64,000 bases of DNA from Pseudomonas thivervalensis (lineage in GTDB: Bacteria > Pseudomonadota > Gammaproteobacteria > Pseudomonadales > Pseudomonadaceae), in contig NZ_LHVE01000009.1 of assembly GCF_001269655.1 (NCBI RefSeq), positions 553,603 to 617,602 on the forward strand. The letters run 5' to 3'. The notes beneath the pieces are model-generated. The model saw only the letters and a program-made list of their open reading frames with translations, did not search any database and had not been told where the DNA came from. Made by a program: the position numbers and the translations under genes. Below are positions 1-8,361 of the stretch, one piece after another. Within the stretch, counting starts at the first letter, position 1. Every line of letters begins with the position of its first letter.

Positions 1-982
1 CTTCGGGGTGACCGCCACCGATGCGGTCGTCCTGCAGCGCATCGGGGTGCAGGTAGCCCATGCCGCGTTCCAGGATCTGCGCGGGTTGGCCCTGGATCTC
101 GAAGCTCAGTTGGTTGGGCCGCTCGTCCCACCACTCCAGGCTGGCCCGGGCGCCGATCACGCGGATCTTCTGCCCGTGCATCGAACCGGCATTCACCGCG
201 CTGGACCAGACCATGCCCATGGCGCCGCCTTCGTACTCCATCAAGGTGTAGGCGTTGTCTTCCAACGGGGCGCGGCTGGCGACGAAGCTTTGCCGGCTGC
301 ACATCAGGCGTTTGATCTTGAGGTCGGGCAGCATCACCTTGGACAAATACAACGGGTGCGTACCGACATCCCCCAGCACGTAGCTGGGTCCGGCCTGGCG
401 CGGGTCGACGCGCCACTGGGTCGCCTGGTTTTGGGCCTCCACCGGCGCGCTGTGAAAACCATGGGCGAACTGCATGTGCACCATGCGGATCTCGCCCAGT
501 GCCTGCGCCGCGATCATCGCCCGGGCCTGTTCGATCAACTGGTGCCCGGCGTAGCCATAGGTCAAGCCCACGATGCGCCCCTTGGATTGCGCCAGGGTGC
601 GCAGCGCCTCGGCCTGTTCGAGGGTAAAACACAGCGGCTTCTCGCAGACCACATGCAGCCCGGCTTCCAAGGCAGCATGGGTAATGGCGTAGTGGGTGCC
701 GTTGGGCGTGGCGATCGACACCGCTTCAATCCCGTCGTGACGTTGCGCTTCAAGCTCGAACAGGCTCAAGTAGTCCGGATAGCAGCGCTCGGGGTCGATG
801 CCCAGTTGCTCGCCAAAGACTCGGCCACGGGTGGGATCGATATCCAACGCCGCGGCGACCAATTCGAAGTTCCGGTCGCGCAGGGCGGCCGAGCGATGGA
901 TATAGCCGATCTGGCTGTATTCGCCGCCACCGACCATGGCCCAGCGGATGGGCCGCGTGATTGTTTTGCTGCCGTTGATCAT
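1..982 (-). CDS. Gfo/Idh/MocA family oxidoreductase (partial, 3' end off the left edge)
   Basis: The protein starts MINGSKTITRPIRWAMVGGG and continues open through the left edge, so the C-terminus is missing. The N-terminal Rossmann segment has the MVGGGEYSQIG nucleotide-binding loop near residue 16, and the CEKPLCFT segment carries the family EKP motif whose lysine contacts the substrate. Members are NAD(P)-dependent dehydrogenases of sugars, inositols and related polyols. The ATG at 982 is preceded by a weak ribosome site. The gene lies 18 bp downstream of the TIM-barrel gene on the same strand, so the two are probably one transcript controlled by the divergent LacI regulator. The exact substrate cannot be told from sequence. 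Confidence 0.88.
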   Translation of the reverse strand, partial: MINGSKTITRPIRWAMVGGGEYSQIGYIHRSAALRDRNFELVAAALDIDPTRGRVFGEQLGIDPERCYPDYLSLFELEAQRHDGIEAVSIATPNGTHYAITHAALEAGLHVVCEKPLCFTLEQAEALRTLAQSKGRIVGLTYGYAGHQLIEQARAMIAAQALGEIRMVHMQFAHGFHSAPVEAQNQATQWRVDPRQAGPSYVLGDVGTHPLYLSKVMLPDLKIKRLMCSRQSFVASRAPLEDNAYTLMEYEGGAMGMVWSSAVNAGSMHGQKIRVIGARASLEWWDERPNQLSFEIQGQPAQILERGMGYLHPDALQDDRIGGGHPE

Positions 983-1000
983 GTCGTTGTCCTTGTGTGA

Positions 1001-1921
1001 TCAGAAACCGATGCCGGCCAGGTAGGCGCGGCTGGCGGCCACGTCGTCGAGGCTGCTCCCGGCGTTGCGTGGGTCGCGCTCCTGTTCGACGGTGATGCAG
1101 CCGACATAGCCCAATTCGTGCAGGAGGTTGTGCAGCGCCAGGTAGTCGATGACGCCACGCCCGATGGGGCACATCACGCCCCGGGCGCAGGCGGCGAAGA
1201 AGCGGATGTGTTCGTTCAGCACCTGGTCGAACACGTCCGGGTCGATGTCTTTGAAGTGCAGGTAGTCCAGGCGATGGGCGTAGGTGCGCAGCGAGGCGAC
1301 CGGGTCCATGCCGGCGTAGTACAGATGCCCGGTGTCCAGGCAAAGCCCGGCGACTTCATGGGGAATGTCGTCCACCAGGCGCGCCAGCTCATCGGCGAAC
1401 TCGATGTGGCCGCCAGCGTGGGGATGGACCACGGCGCGGATGCCGTATTGATGCCAGGCGATGTCGGCGATGGCGCGGATGTGCGCCATCATTGCCTGCC
1501 AGCGTGCATCGTCCAGGCGCGGCGCGCGGTCCGAATGACCGGCTGCGTAGTCGCGTGCCTCGTGGCCCCAGTCGATGATCACCAAGTAGGGCCCGGCATG
1601 CCGCTGGCCGGCTTGCCGCTCCATGGGCGGCAGCTGTTTGAGCAACGTGCAGATGTCGTGGGTCTGGCGCAGCAGTTCGGGCAGGTTGGTGGGGGTGACG
1701 AGGTCGTCGAAGACCGTCCCGGCGACGACATGCAGACCCTGTTCAGACAAGGTCTGAACCAGGGTTCCGTCCAGCGGCAGGTAACCGTACGGCCCCAGCT
1801 CGATGCCGCGATAGCCAGCCTCGGCCGCTTCGCCAAGTACCCGGCGCCACGGTGGCAGGAAAGGGTTCTTGACGTCGTCGACGCCCCAGCAGCAAGGCGC
1901 GGTGCAGATATGGATCGTCAT
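1001..1921 (-). CDS. Sugar phosphate isomerase/epimerase family TIM-barrel protein (IolE-like)
   Basis: This 306-residue protein belongs to the xylose-isomerase-like TIM-barrel superfamily (AP endonuclease 2 fold). Candidate metal and substrate residues lie in the segments VVHPHAGGHIEF, CLDTGHLYYAG, HFKDID and VEQERD, which end successive barrel strands as in inosose dehydratases and ketose epimerases. It is cotranscribed with the Gfo/Idh oxidoreductase just downstream. That pairing is typical of inositol or rare-sugar pathways, where one enzyme oxidises and the other dehydrates or isomerises. A specific IolE assignment is inference; an epimerase or hydroxypyruvate-isomerase-like role is equally possible. 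Confidence 0.82.
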   Translation of the reverse strand: MTIHICTAPCCWGVDDVKNPFLPPWRRVLGEAAEAGYRGIELGPYGYLPLDGTLVQTLSEQGLHVVAGTVFDDLVTPTNLPELLRQTHDICTLLKQLPPMERQAGQRHAGPYLVIIDWGHEARDYAAGHSDRAPRLDDARWQAMMAHIRAIADIAWHQYGIRAVVHPHAGGHIEFADELARLVDDIPHEVAGLCLDTGHLYYAGMDPVASLRTYAHRLDYLHFKDIDPDVFDQVLNEHIRFFAACARGVMCPIGRGVIDYLALHNLLHELGYVGCITVEQERDPRNAGSSLDDVAASRAYLAGIGF

Positions 1922-2008
1922 GGGGCACTCCGGCTGTGTTTGTTTTTATGTGCTTGGCCTGATGCTATTGAGTTGCCGGAGAGGGGGCCATGGGGCGATG
2001 GCTTAATC

Positions 2009-2048
2009 TGTCAAAACCCCTCATTATGCCGAGTAGAGGTGTCAAAAC
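2009..2048. promoter_or_regulatory. Direct repeat in the LacI/isomerase intergenic region, candidate operator
   Basis: The nonamer TGTCAAAAC occurs at 2009-2017 and again at 2040-2048, a period of 31 bp or about three helical turns. The second copy ends exactly at the ATG of the LacI gene, in the divergent control region between it and the isomerase gene. LacI-family operators are normally palindromes, so this may serve another regulator, or be part of a longer degenerate site. Confidence 0.35.
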
Positions 2049-3104
2049 ATGTCAGACCAGCGCCGCCGTAAACTGCGTCCCACCATGGCCGATGTGGCCC
2101 GGGAAGCCGGGGTCAGCCTGTCCACCGTCGACCGGGTGCTGAACCTGCGCGCCGATGTGCGCGCCGACACTGCCCAACGCATCGCCGCGGCTGCCGCGCG
2201 GTTGGGGTTTCATGCCAAGGGGGTGATCGAACAACGGGTGCTCAACGACCGCCCGACCTTGCGGCTGGGTTTCCTGTTGCAGAAAAGCGGCGTGCCCTTT
2301 TACCAGGGGCTCGCCCACGCCTTGTCGAACGCCGCCGCGACCTGCTCGCGAGCACGGATCCGCATGGTCATCGGCTATCTGGACGATCTCGATCCGGTCA
2401 TCGTCGCGCAACGCATCCTGGCCCTGCGCGATCAAGTTGACGGCCTGGGCGTGGTGGCGGTGGATCATCCCCGGGTCCGGGAGGCGGTTGCGCAATTGCG
2501 CGAGACGGGCGTCTCGGTGGTGGCGTTGCTGTCGGAGCTGTCCAGCGCCAGTGGCACGGGGTATGTCGGGTTGGACAATCGACTCACCGGCCGCACGGCA
2601 GGCTGGTTCGTCAGCCGCCTGGCGAATCGCCCTGGTGCTGTGGCCGTCATGCTCAGCAGCCAGCGTTTCCAGTGCCAGGAGTTGTGTGAGCTGAGTTTTC
2701 GCAGTTACCTGGTCGAGCATTCCAGCGAATGGGAGCTGCTCGCGTCGCGCCTGACGCTGGAGGACGATGAGTTCGCGCATGGCAATACGCTGGATTTGCT
2801 CACGGCCGAGCCCGATCTGGCCGGGCTCTATGTGGCCGGCGGCGGCATCGCCGGCGTATTGCGGGCCTTGCGCAGCCTTCAGGAACAGCAGCTTCGCCTG
2901 CCCGTGGTGGTGTGCCACGACTTGACGCCGTTGACACGCGAAGCGTTGAAAACGGGGCTGGTCCAGGCGGTGCTGTCCCATCCCATCGTGACCATGGCCG
3001 AACAAGCGGTGGAAGCACTGGTCGAGGCCGCGACAGCCACCCCGCCAGGCCCGGCGCCGAGGCGGGTGGTGCCGCTGCAGGTTGATGTGCCGGAAAGCAC
3101 CTGA
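2049..3104 (+). CDS. LacI family transcriptional regulator
   Basis: This 351-residue protein has the N-terminal LacI helix-turn-helix (TMADVAREAGVSLSTVDRVL, residues 12-31), followed by the hinge and a periplasmic-binding-protein-like effector domain (type 1) starting at about residue 70 (LRLGFLLQKSGVPFYQGLA). The effector domain resembles the ribose/inositol-binding group. It is transcribed divergently from the isomerase and oxidoreductase genes with 127 bp between starts, which suggests it controls them and responds to their substrate. Length is normal for the family. Confidence 0.92.
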   Translation: MSDQRRRKLRPTMADVAREAGVSLSTVDRVLNLRADVRADTAQRIAAAAARLGFHAKGVIEQRVLNDRPTLRLGFLLQKSGVPFYQGLAHALSNAAATCSRARIRMVIGYLDDLDPVIVAQRILALRDQVDGLGVVAVDHPRVREAVAQLRETGVSVVALLSELSSASGTGYVGLDNRLTGRTAGWFVSRLANRPGAVAVMLSSQRFQCQELCELSFRSYLVEHSSEWELLASRLTLEDDEFAHGNTLDLLTAEPDLAGLYVAGGGIAGVLRALRSLQEQQLRLPVVVCHDLTPLTREALKTGLVQAVLSHPIVTMAEQAVEALVEAATATPPGPAPRRVVPLQVDVPEST

Positions 3105-3130
3105 CAGTTTGATGCATTCTGAGCCACCCA

Positions 3131-3155
3131 TCGCGAGCAGGCTCGCTCCCACAGG
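3131..3155. repeat. Solo REP (family B)
   Basis: A single copy of the short inverted repeat GAGCAGGCTCGCTC with flanking TCGC and CCACAGG lies between the LacI gene and the convergent alkene reductase. It matches one arm of the longer paired elements at 26500-26590 and 55851-55940. Such elements are typical of Pseudomonas intergenic DNA. Confidence 0.75.
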
Positions 3156-3163
3156 TCTAGGTA

Positions 3164-4258
3164 TTAAGCCTGCTGGCCTGCTTGAGCCTCAGCCAAGGTC
3201 GGATAGTCCGTATAACCGCGCTCGTCGCCCTGGTAGAACGTGGACGCGTCGGGGGTGTTCAGCGCCTGGCCCCGTTTGAACCGTTCCACCAGGTCCGGGT
3301 TCGCCAGGAACGGTGTACCGAACGCCACCAGGTCGGCTTCACCACGGCTGATGGCAGTGGCGGCGCGTTCGGCGCTGTAGCCGCCATTGGCAATGTACGT
3401 CCCGCCGAAGCGACGCTTGAGTTCCAGGAAGTCGAACGGGCCTTCGCCCAATTCCACGATGTGCAGGTAAGCCAGGCCATAGCGGCTGAGCATCCTGGCG
3501 GCGTAGTCGAATGTTGCTTGCGGGTTGCTGTCGCTCATCGAGAAGTAGCTGAAGATCGGCGACAGGCGCACGCCGACACGGCTAGCGCCGAAGACTTCGA
3601 TCACCGACTCGACCACTTCCTTGAGGAAACGGGCGCGATTCTCGATCGAGCCACCGTAGGCATCAGTGCGTTGGTTGGTGCCGTCACGCAGGAATTGGTC
3701 GATCAGGTAGCCATTGGCGCCGTGGATTTCCACGCCGTCGAAACCGGCCAGCTTCGCGTTGACGGCCGCCTGGCGGAAGTCGGCGACCACGCCGGAGATT
3801 TCATCGAGTTCCAGCGCCCGTGGCAGTTCGTAGGGCTTGAGGCCTTCGGGGGTGTAGATCTCGCCATCGGCCTTGATCGCCGAAGGGGCGACGGGTTGGG
3901 CGCCGTTGACTTGCACCAGAGGATGGGAAAGACGGCCCACGTGCCAGAGCTGCAAGAATATCTGCCCGCCCTCGGCATGGACCGCGTCGGTCACCTGTTT
4001 CCAACCGGTGATTTGCTCAGGGGTAAAGATTCCTGGCGTTCTCAGGTAACCCTTGCCCTGGGCCGAGACCTGGGAGCCTTCGCTGAGGATCAGGCCGGCG
4101 CTGGCGCGCTGGCTGTAGTACTCGGCCATCAGGGGGGTGGCGGCATCGCCTGCACCTGCGCGGCTGCGGGTCATCGGCGCCATGATCATGCGGTTTTTCA
4201 GGGACAACTTGCCGACTTGAGTACGGGACAACAGAAGATCGAGACCGATGTCAGTCAT
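3164..4258 (-). CDS. Old yellow enzyme family alkene reductase (NemA-like)
   Basis: This 364-residue FMN-dependent TIM barrel begins LDLLLSRTQVGKLSLKNR, with the LKNRMIMAPMTRSR phosphate-side motif typical of OYE proteins. The substrate-binding pair is HGAN in EIHGANGYLIDQFL, and the family signature YGGSIENRARF follows. Enzymes of this class reduce activated C=C bonds, nitroesters or nitroaromatics with NADPH. Length is usual for NemA and xenobiotic reductases. It is followed on the same strand by nothing close, and the pirin gene sits 50 bp upstream on the same strand, so the two may be cotranscribed. Confidence 0.92.
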   Translation of the reverse strand: MTDIGLDLLLSRTQVGKLSLKNRMIMAPMTRSRAGAGDAATPLMAEYYSQRASAGLILSEGSQVSAQGKGYLRTPGIFTPEQITGWKQVTDAVHAEGGQIFLQLWHVGRLSHPLVQVNGAQPVAPSAIKADGEIYTPEGLKPYELPRALELDEISGVVADFRQAAVNAKLAGFDGVEIHGANGYLIDQFLRDGTNQRTDAYGGSIENRARFLKEVVESVIEVFGASRVGVRLSPIFSYFSMSDSNPQATFDYAARMLSRYGLAYLHIVELGEGPFDFLELKRRFGGTYIANGGYSAERAATAISRGEADLVAFGTPFLANPDLVERFKRGQALNTPDASTFYQGDERGYTDYPTLAEAQAGQQA

Positions 4259-4308
4259 GATTCACCTCTAAGGGATCGGGTAGGAACAGGCATTGAATCG
4301 AGGGTCGG

Positions 4309-5148
4309 TCAGGCCAACCGACCCTCTTGTTGCAAAAGGGCGCCGATGCGCTGGATCTCTTTCTCGCCTTTTTCCAGGGCAGCCTTGCTGGTGTGCACGG
4401 AGTAATAGCCCGTCACCAGGTCGTGGGGATGCTTGACCGCCGAGCCCAGCACGAAGGAGGTCGCGCCCCGGGCAACGATGTCGATGGCCGCGCCGGATTC
4501 TTCGAACACCACCATTTCCCCGGCGTTGACGTTGCCGTTGGCGCTGAGGCTGCCGCTGTTGACCGCCAGCCAGGCAACCGTGTGCCCGGCCGGTGGCGTG
4601 TAGCGCCAGTGCTCGTTGTCTTGCAACTGCACGGCGAGATAGTTCATCCCCGCTGGCGCCGCGACACTGCTGCGGGCTGTGCCGTATCGGCCGAGCAATA
4701 CCCGCGCCGGACCTTCCCGGGGGATCTCCGAGGACGCCAGGTAGAGGCTGTGGGCCGGGGCATTTTCTTCCGCCGCCGGCAGTGCAATCCAGAGCTGGAA
4801 GCCTTGGATCGGCGAACCTGCAATCGGCCGGGCGGTGTGCCAGACGCCGTTACCGGCTTGCATCCACTCCATGCCGCCGCTGGGCAGGGTGCCGGACTGG
4901 CCAGTGGTGTCTTCGTAGATCACCTGGCCTTCGATCATGTAGGTCAGCGTGGCGATCCCGGAATGTGGGTGCATGCCGAAGCCCCCTTGCATGGCATCCG
5001 CCTTGGCGACAAAGCGATCGAGAAACACGAACGGCTTGCAGAGCTGGCCCAGGTCGCCGGGGCTCATGAGTCGAGTGATCGGCCCATGGCTGCTACCCGA
5101 AGTACGATGGACGATGGCGCGCGGTGGCGCTGCGACGATGCTGTTCAT
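4309..5148 (-). CDS. Pirin family protein
   Basis: The 279-residue protein starting MNSIVAAPPRAIVHRTSGSS has the pirin bicupin fold. The N-terminal cupin shows the metal-ligand segment GGFGMHPHSGIATLTYMI with two closely spaced histidines, followed by GGMEWMQAGNGVWHTA. Pirins bind Fe(II) and act as redox-sensitive regulators or as quercetinases. The start at 5148 was chosen because this gives the normal family N-terminus; an open frame extends upstream to 5283 but overlaps the divergent LysR gene. The pirin plus divergent LysR plus downstream OYE arrangement suggests an electrophile or redox-stress unit. Confidence 0.9.
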   Translation of the reverse strand: MNSIVAAPPRAIVHRTSGSSHGPITRLMSPGDLGQLCKPFVFLDRFVAKADAMQGGFGMHPHSGIATLTYMIEGQVIYEDTTGQSGTLPSGGMEWMQAGNGVWHTARPIAGSPIQGFQLWIALPAAEENAPAHSLYLASSEIPREGPARVLLGRYGTARSSVAAPAGMNYLAVQLQDNEHWRYTPPAGHTVAWLAVNSGSLSANGNVNAGEMVVFEESGAAIDIVARGATSFVLGSAVKHPHDLVTGYYSVHTSKAALEKGEKEIQRIGALLQQEGRLA

Positions 5149-5219
5149 GGGTTGCCTCCAAGTCATGGGCGTTGGGCCTCGATGCGAGAAGGATAAGTGC
5201 CTGCCAATAGATTGATAAG

Positions 5220-5232
5220 CCGATACAATCGG
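5220..5232. promoter_or_regulatory. Candidate LysR operator between the pirin and LysR genes
   Basis: A small perfect inverted repeat, CCGAT-ACA-ATCGG, sits in the 121-bp divergent control region, 38 bp before the LysR start and 72 bp before the pirin start. LysR proteins usually bind an interrupted dyad at such a position. The assignment rests only on location and symmetry. Confidence 0.35.
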
Positions 5233-5269
5233 ATTGAACTCATCCATAAAACGAAGGAATATCGGCGCC

Positions 5270-6184
5270 ATGCTCGATCTCAACGATGTTGCGCTGTTCG
5301 TTCAGGTGGTCCGCAGTGGCAGCTTCGCTGAAGCGGCCAGGCGGCTGGGCATGCCTTCCAACACCGTCAGCCGACGGGTTCAGCAGTTGGAGGCGCAATT
5401 GGAGTCGCGACTTTTGCAGCGCTCGACCCGCAAACTCACGCTGACCCATGCGGGCCAGGGGTTTTATGAGCGCTGCGTGGATGCGGTGGACGGTCTGATG
5501 GATGCCGGACAGGCACTGATGATGGGCAGCGAGGAGCCCAGCGGCCTGGTGCGCATCGCGGCGATGGCGGATTTTTTCGATTTCTTCCCGATGGAATGGG
5601 TGGCCGACTTCTTAGCCGCACATCCTCGGGTGCAGCTCGATTTCGTACTCAGCGACGCCCGAGTCGACCTGATTGCCGATCGCATCGATGTGGCCTTTCG
5701 TGGCGGTCCGTTGCAGGATTCGGGGTACGTCGGTCGCCAACTGCTCAAGAACGACGGCGACGGCATGGTGGCCAGCCCCGCGTACATCGCCGCACGCGGT
5801 GCACCGGCTTCGTTGCAAGACCTGTCCCGTCATGACGCCGTGAGCTTCGCCCACCCCAGCGGCATGGCCCATTGGCGACTCGTCGGCCCGGACGGCGTCG
5901 AGGAGCAGGTGCAGATCGCCAGCCGCTTCCACGCCAACACCGCCCAAGCGCTGCGCAGGGCGACCGTCGCAGGCCTGGGCATTGCCGTGCTGCCGGGAGC
6001 GCTGAGCGCCCTTGACCTGGAAGCCGGAAGACTGGTGCGTGTGCTGCCGCAATACCAACGCACCGGCTTCGGCTTGAATGTGCTCTATCCGAGCCGGCGG
6101 CAGTTACCGCTGGCGGTTTCGGCCTTCATCGGGTTGGTGATGGAAAAGCTGGAACTCAAGGCGTTTCCGGCGCGGATGCAGTGA
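5270..6184 (+). CDS. LysR family transcriptional regulator
   Basis: This 304-residue regulator has an N-terminal winged helix-turn-helix (DLNDVALFVQVVRSGSFAEA, then ARRLGMPSNTVSRRVQQLE) and a C-terminal effector domain of the type found in the AaeR/DsdC-like LysR group. The ATG at 5270 was preferred to one at 5234 because it follows AAGGAAT at a workable spacing and gives the usual N-terminus MLDLNDVALF. It is divergent from the pirin gene and probably represses or activates the pirin/OYE unit. Confidence 0.9.
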   Translation: MLDLNDVALFVQVVRSGSFAEAARRLGMPSNTVSRRVQQLEAQLESRLLQRSTRKLTLTHAGQGFYERCVDAVDGLMDAGQALMMGSEEPSGLVRIAAMADFFDFFPMEWVADFLAAHPRVQLDFVLSDARVDLIADRIDVAFRGGPLQDSGYVGRQLLKNDGDGMVASPAYIAARGAPASLQDLSRHDAVSFAHPSGMAHWRLVGPDGVEEQVQIASRFHANTAQALRRATVAGLGIAVLPGALSALDLEAGRLVRVLPQYQRTGFGLNVLYPSRRQLPLAVSAFIGLVMEKLELKAFPARMQ

Positions 6185-6615
6185 GTGAGGCGCTCAGGCC
6201 GGTGTCGTGGCGGGATAAGCACATGGTGTGCGGTACCTGAATACCGTGGCGAGGGAGCTTGCTCCCGCTGGCTGCGCAGCAGCCTAAAAAGCTGAGCACT
6301 ATCTGCCTGTCTGGCCGCGGTGACGGGTTTGGGGCCGCTGCGCAGCCCAGCGGGAGCAAGCTCCCTCGCCACAGGTTCCGCATGTATCAAATTTAAATAA
6401 GACGCGCCTTGTTCCTGTAATCATCACGCCCGCGCAGCAGCCCATCTTTTTCCTTCCCAGCAACGACAAAAACCCTCGTTTCGCAAATCCTCGCCTGCCA
6501 ACACAATCGCCTCGACACCTCATTTCGATAACCGCAACCACAGAACAACAAGAAACCGAACCCGAGGCGGCGCCATGCCCGCCTGAACCAAACCTACTGC
6601 CGGAAGTGCACAGAC
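6185..6615. other. Intergenic region with one REPIN and the monooxygenase promoter region
   Basis: The 431 bp contain the paired REP element at 6246-6372, then an A+T-richer stretch (around 6385-6400) and no convincing coding frame. The control region of the monooxygenase cluster should lie between 6375 and 6615; no clear sigma-70 or sigma-54 boxes stand out. Confidence 0.6.
6246..6372. repeat. REPIN, family A
   Basis: Two inverted arms, GTGGCGAGGGAGCTTGCTCC at the left and its reverse complement at the right, enclose a spacer with a second short dyad (GCTGCGCAGC). The same pattern recurs at 11459, 42667, 47167, 52049 and 59759, so this is a dispersed family. In Pseudomonas such doublets are mobilised by RAYT transposases; no RAYT gene is in the window. 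Confidence 0.88.
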
Positions 6616-7941
6616 ATGCCCGTTGAAACCCTACAGATCGATACGCTTGTGATAGGCGCCGGACAGGCCGGCGTGGCCATGAGTGAGCACTTGAGCCGGC
6701 AAGGCGTGCCTCATCTCGTCGTGGAGCGCAGCCGCATTGCCGAGGCCTGGCGCACGGCGCGTTGGGATTCCCTGGTGGCCAACGGACCGGCCTGGCATGA
6801 TCGCTTCCCGGGACTGGAATTCGAGGGGCTCGACCCGGATGCCTTCGCGACCAAGGACCAGGTGGCCGATTACTTCGAAGCCTATGCCCGCAAGTTCAAT
6901 GCGCCGATCCGTACCGGCGTGGAGGTCAGGCGCGTCGAGCGCAATGTTGGCCGTCCGGGTTTCACCGTTGAAACTTCCGAAGGCCTGATCGAAGCGATCC
7001 ACGTGGTCGTCGCCACCGGGCCGTTCCAACGGCCAGTGGTTCCACCGATTGCGCCGGATCTGACGTCGGTTACCCAACTTCACTCGGCCCAGTATCGCAA
7101 CCCCGGGCAATTACCCGAGGGAGCAGTGTTGGTGGTGGGCGCCGGGTCGTCGGGGGTGCAGATCGCCGATGAGCTGCGGCGCGCCGGCAAGCAGGTCTAT
7201 CTCTCGGTGGGAGCCCATGACCGTCCGCCCCGGGCTTATCGCAACCGCGATTTCTGCTGGTGGCTAGGCGTGCTGGGCGAGTGGGATGCCGAGGCGGTCA
7301 AGCCAGGCAAGGAACACGTCACCATTGCGGTGAGCGGTGCCCGTGGCGGCCATACCGTGGATTTTCGCCGATTGGCCCACGAAGGCATCACCCTGGTGGG
7401 GCTGACGAAATCGTTCAACGGCAGCGTGGTGACCTTTGAAGCGAACCTTGCTGAAAACATCGCCCGTGGCGACGAAAACTACCTGGCGCTGTTGGATGCC
7501 GCCGACGCCTACGTCACCCGCAACGGCCTGGACCTGCCCCTCGAACCTGAGGCTCGCCACCTGCCCCCCGACCCGCAATGCCTGACCCAGCCGGTCCTGG
7601 AACTGGACCTGGTCGCCGCTGGCGTGACCAGCGTCATTTGGGCCACCGGCTACTCAGTGGATTACAGCTGGCTGAAGGTCGACGCCCTCGGTGCCAATGG
7701 CAAGCCTCGGCATCAGCGCGGCGTTTCCAGCGAGCCGGGCTTGTATTTCGTCGGCTTGCCCTGGTTGTCGCGACGAGGCTCGGCCTTCATCTGGGGCGTC
7801 TGGCATGACGCCCGGCACATTGCCGATCACATCGTGAAGCAACGCATCTACCTCGCCTATCAAGACGCTGCCCAGCGCCAGGCCCCGGCCCTGGGCAGCG
7901 ATTCACTCCGTTCGAAAACCAGCCTTACGGGAGTCCGCTGA
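6616..7941 (+). CDS. Flavin-containing monooxygenase (NAD(P)/FAD-dependent)
   Basis: The 441-residue protein has an N-terminal FAD-binding GAGQAG motif (about residue 13), a second dinucleotide motif VVGAGSSGVQIADEL for NADPH near residue 175, and the late ATGY segment (VIWATGYSVDYSW) common to class B flavin monooxygenases. Such enzymes N-hydroxylate amines, oxidise sulfur, or perform Baeyer-Villiger insertions. It is the first gene of a tight operon: its stop codon overlaps the start of the RidA-like gene by one base. The operon contents suggest that it opens the breakdown of a nitrogen-containing compound, but the substrate is not evident. Confidence 0.9.
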   Translation: MPVETLQIDTLVIGAGQAGVAMSEHLSRQGVPHLVVERSRIAEAWRTARWDSLVANGPAWHDRFPGLEFEGLDPDAFATKDQVADYFEAYARKFNAPIRTGVEVRRVERNVGRPGFTVETSEGLIEAIHVVVATGPFQRPVVPPIAPDLTSVTQLHSAQYRNPGQLPEGAVLVVGAGSSGVQIADELRRAGKQVYLSVGAHDRPPRAYRNRDFCWWLGVLGEWDAEAVKPGKEHVTIAVSGARGGHTVDFRRLAHEGITLVGLTKSFNGSVVTFEANLAENIARGDENYLALLDAADAYVTRNGLDLPLEPEARHLPPDPQCLTQPVLELDLVAAGVTSVIWATGYSVDYSWLKVDALGANGKPRHQRGVSSEPGLYFVGLPWLSRRGSAFIWGVWHDARHIADHIVKQRIYLAYQDAAQRQAPALGSDSLRSKTSLTGVR

Positions 7942-8351
7942 TGCCTACTCACACACGTATTCGCATGTTCAACACCAAGGACACCTACCCGAACCAGACG
8001 CTGGATAACGACCTGTGCCAGGCCGTGCGCGCCGGCAACACCGTCTACGTGCGTGGCCAGGTCGGCACCGACTTCAACGGTCAACTGGTGGGCCTTGGCG
8101 ATCCTCGCGCCCAGGCCGAGCAGGCCATGCGCAACGTCAAGCAGTTGCTGGAAGAGGCTGGCAGCGACCTGAGCCACATTGTCAAGACCACGACGTACCT
8201 GATCGACCCGCGCTATCGCGAGCCGGTGTACCAGGAGGTCGGCAAGTGGCTCAAGGGCGTGTTTCCGATCTCGACCGGGTTGGTGGTCAGCGCGTTGGGC
8301 CAGCCGCAGTGGCTGATGGAAATCGATGTGATCGCGGTGATCCCTGAATGA
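7941..8351 (+). CDS. RidA/YjgF/UK114 family protein lacking the canonical arginine
   Basis: The 136-residue protein has the chorismate-mutase-like RidA fold: RAGNTVYVRGQVGTD, AEQAMRNVKQLLEEAGSDLSHIVKTTTYL and the C-terminal EIDVIAVIPE are family landmarks. RidA proper hydrolyses reactive enamines and imines using an arginine in the segment FPARS. Here that segment reads FPISTGLVVSAL, so serine occupies the arginine position. By known family rules this places it among the Rid subgroups without classical imine deaminase activity. Its start overlaps the monooxygenase stop and it is 10 bp from DUF1028, so it is surely part of the same operon. Confidence 0.88.
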   Translation: MPTHTRIRMFNTKDTYPNQTLDNDLCQAVRAGNTVYVRGQVGTDFNGQLVGLGDPRAQAEQAMRNVKQLLEEAGSDLSHIVKTTTYLIDPRYREPVYQEVGKWLKGVFPISTGLVVSALGQPQWLMEIDVIAVIPE

Positions 8352-8361
8352 GGAGCAGAGC

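Noticed and set aside
8..1000. Long plus-strand open frame opposite the Gfo/Idh oxidoreductase
   Set aside because: The protein is low in family-like motifs and rich in His, Gly and Arg, as expected for an antisense frame of a GC-rich gene; the minus frame has clear Rossmann and EKP motifs.
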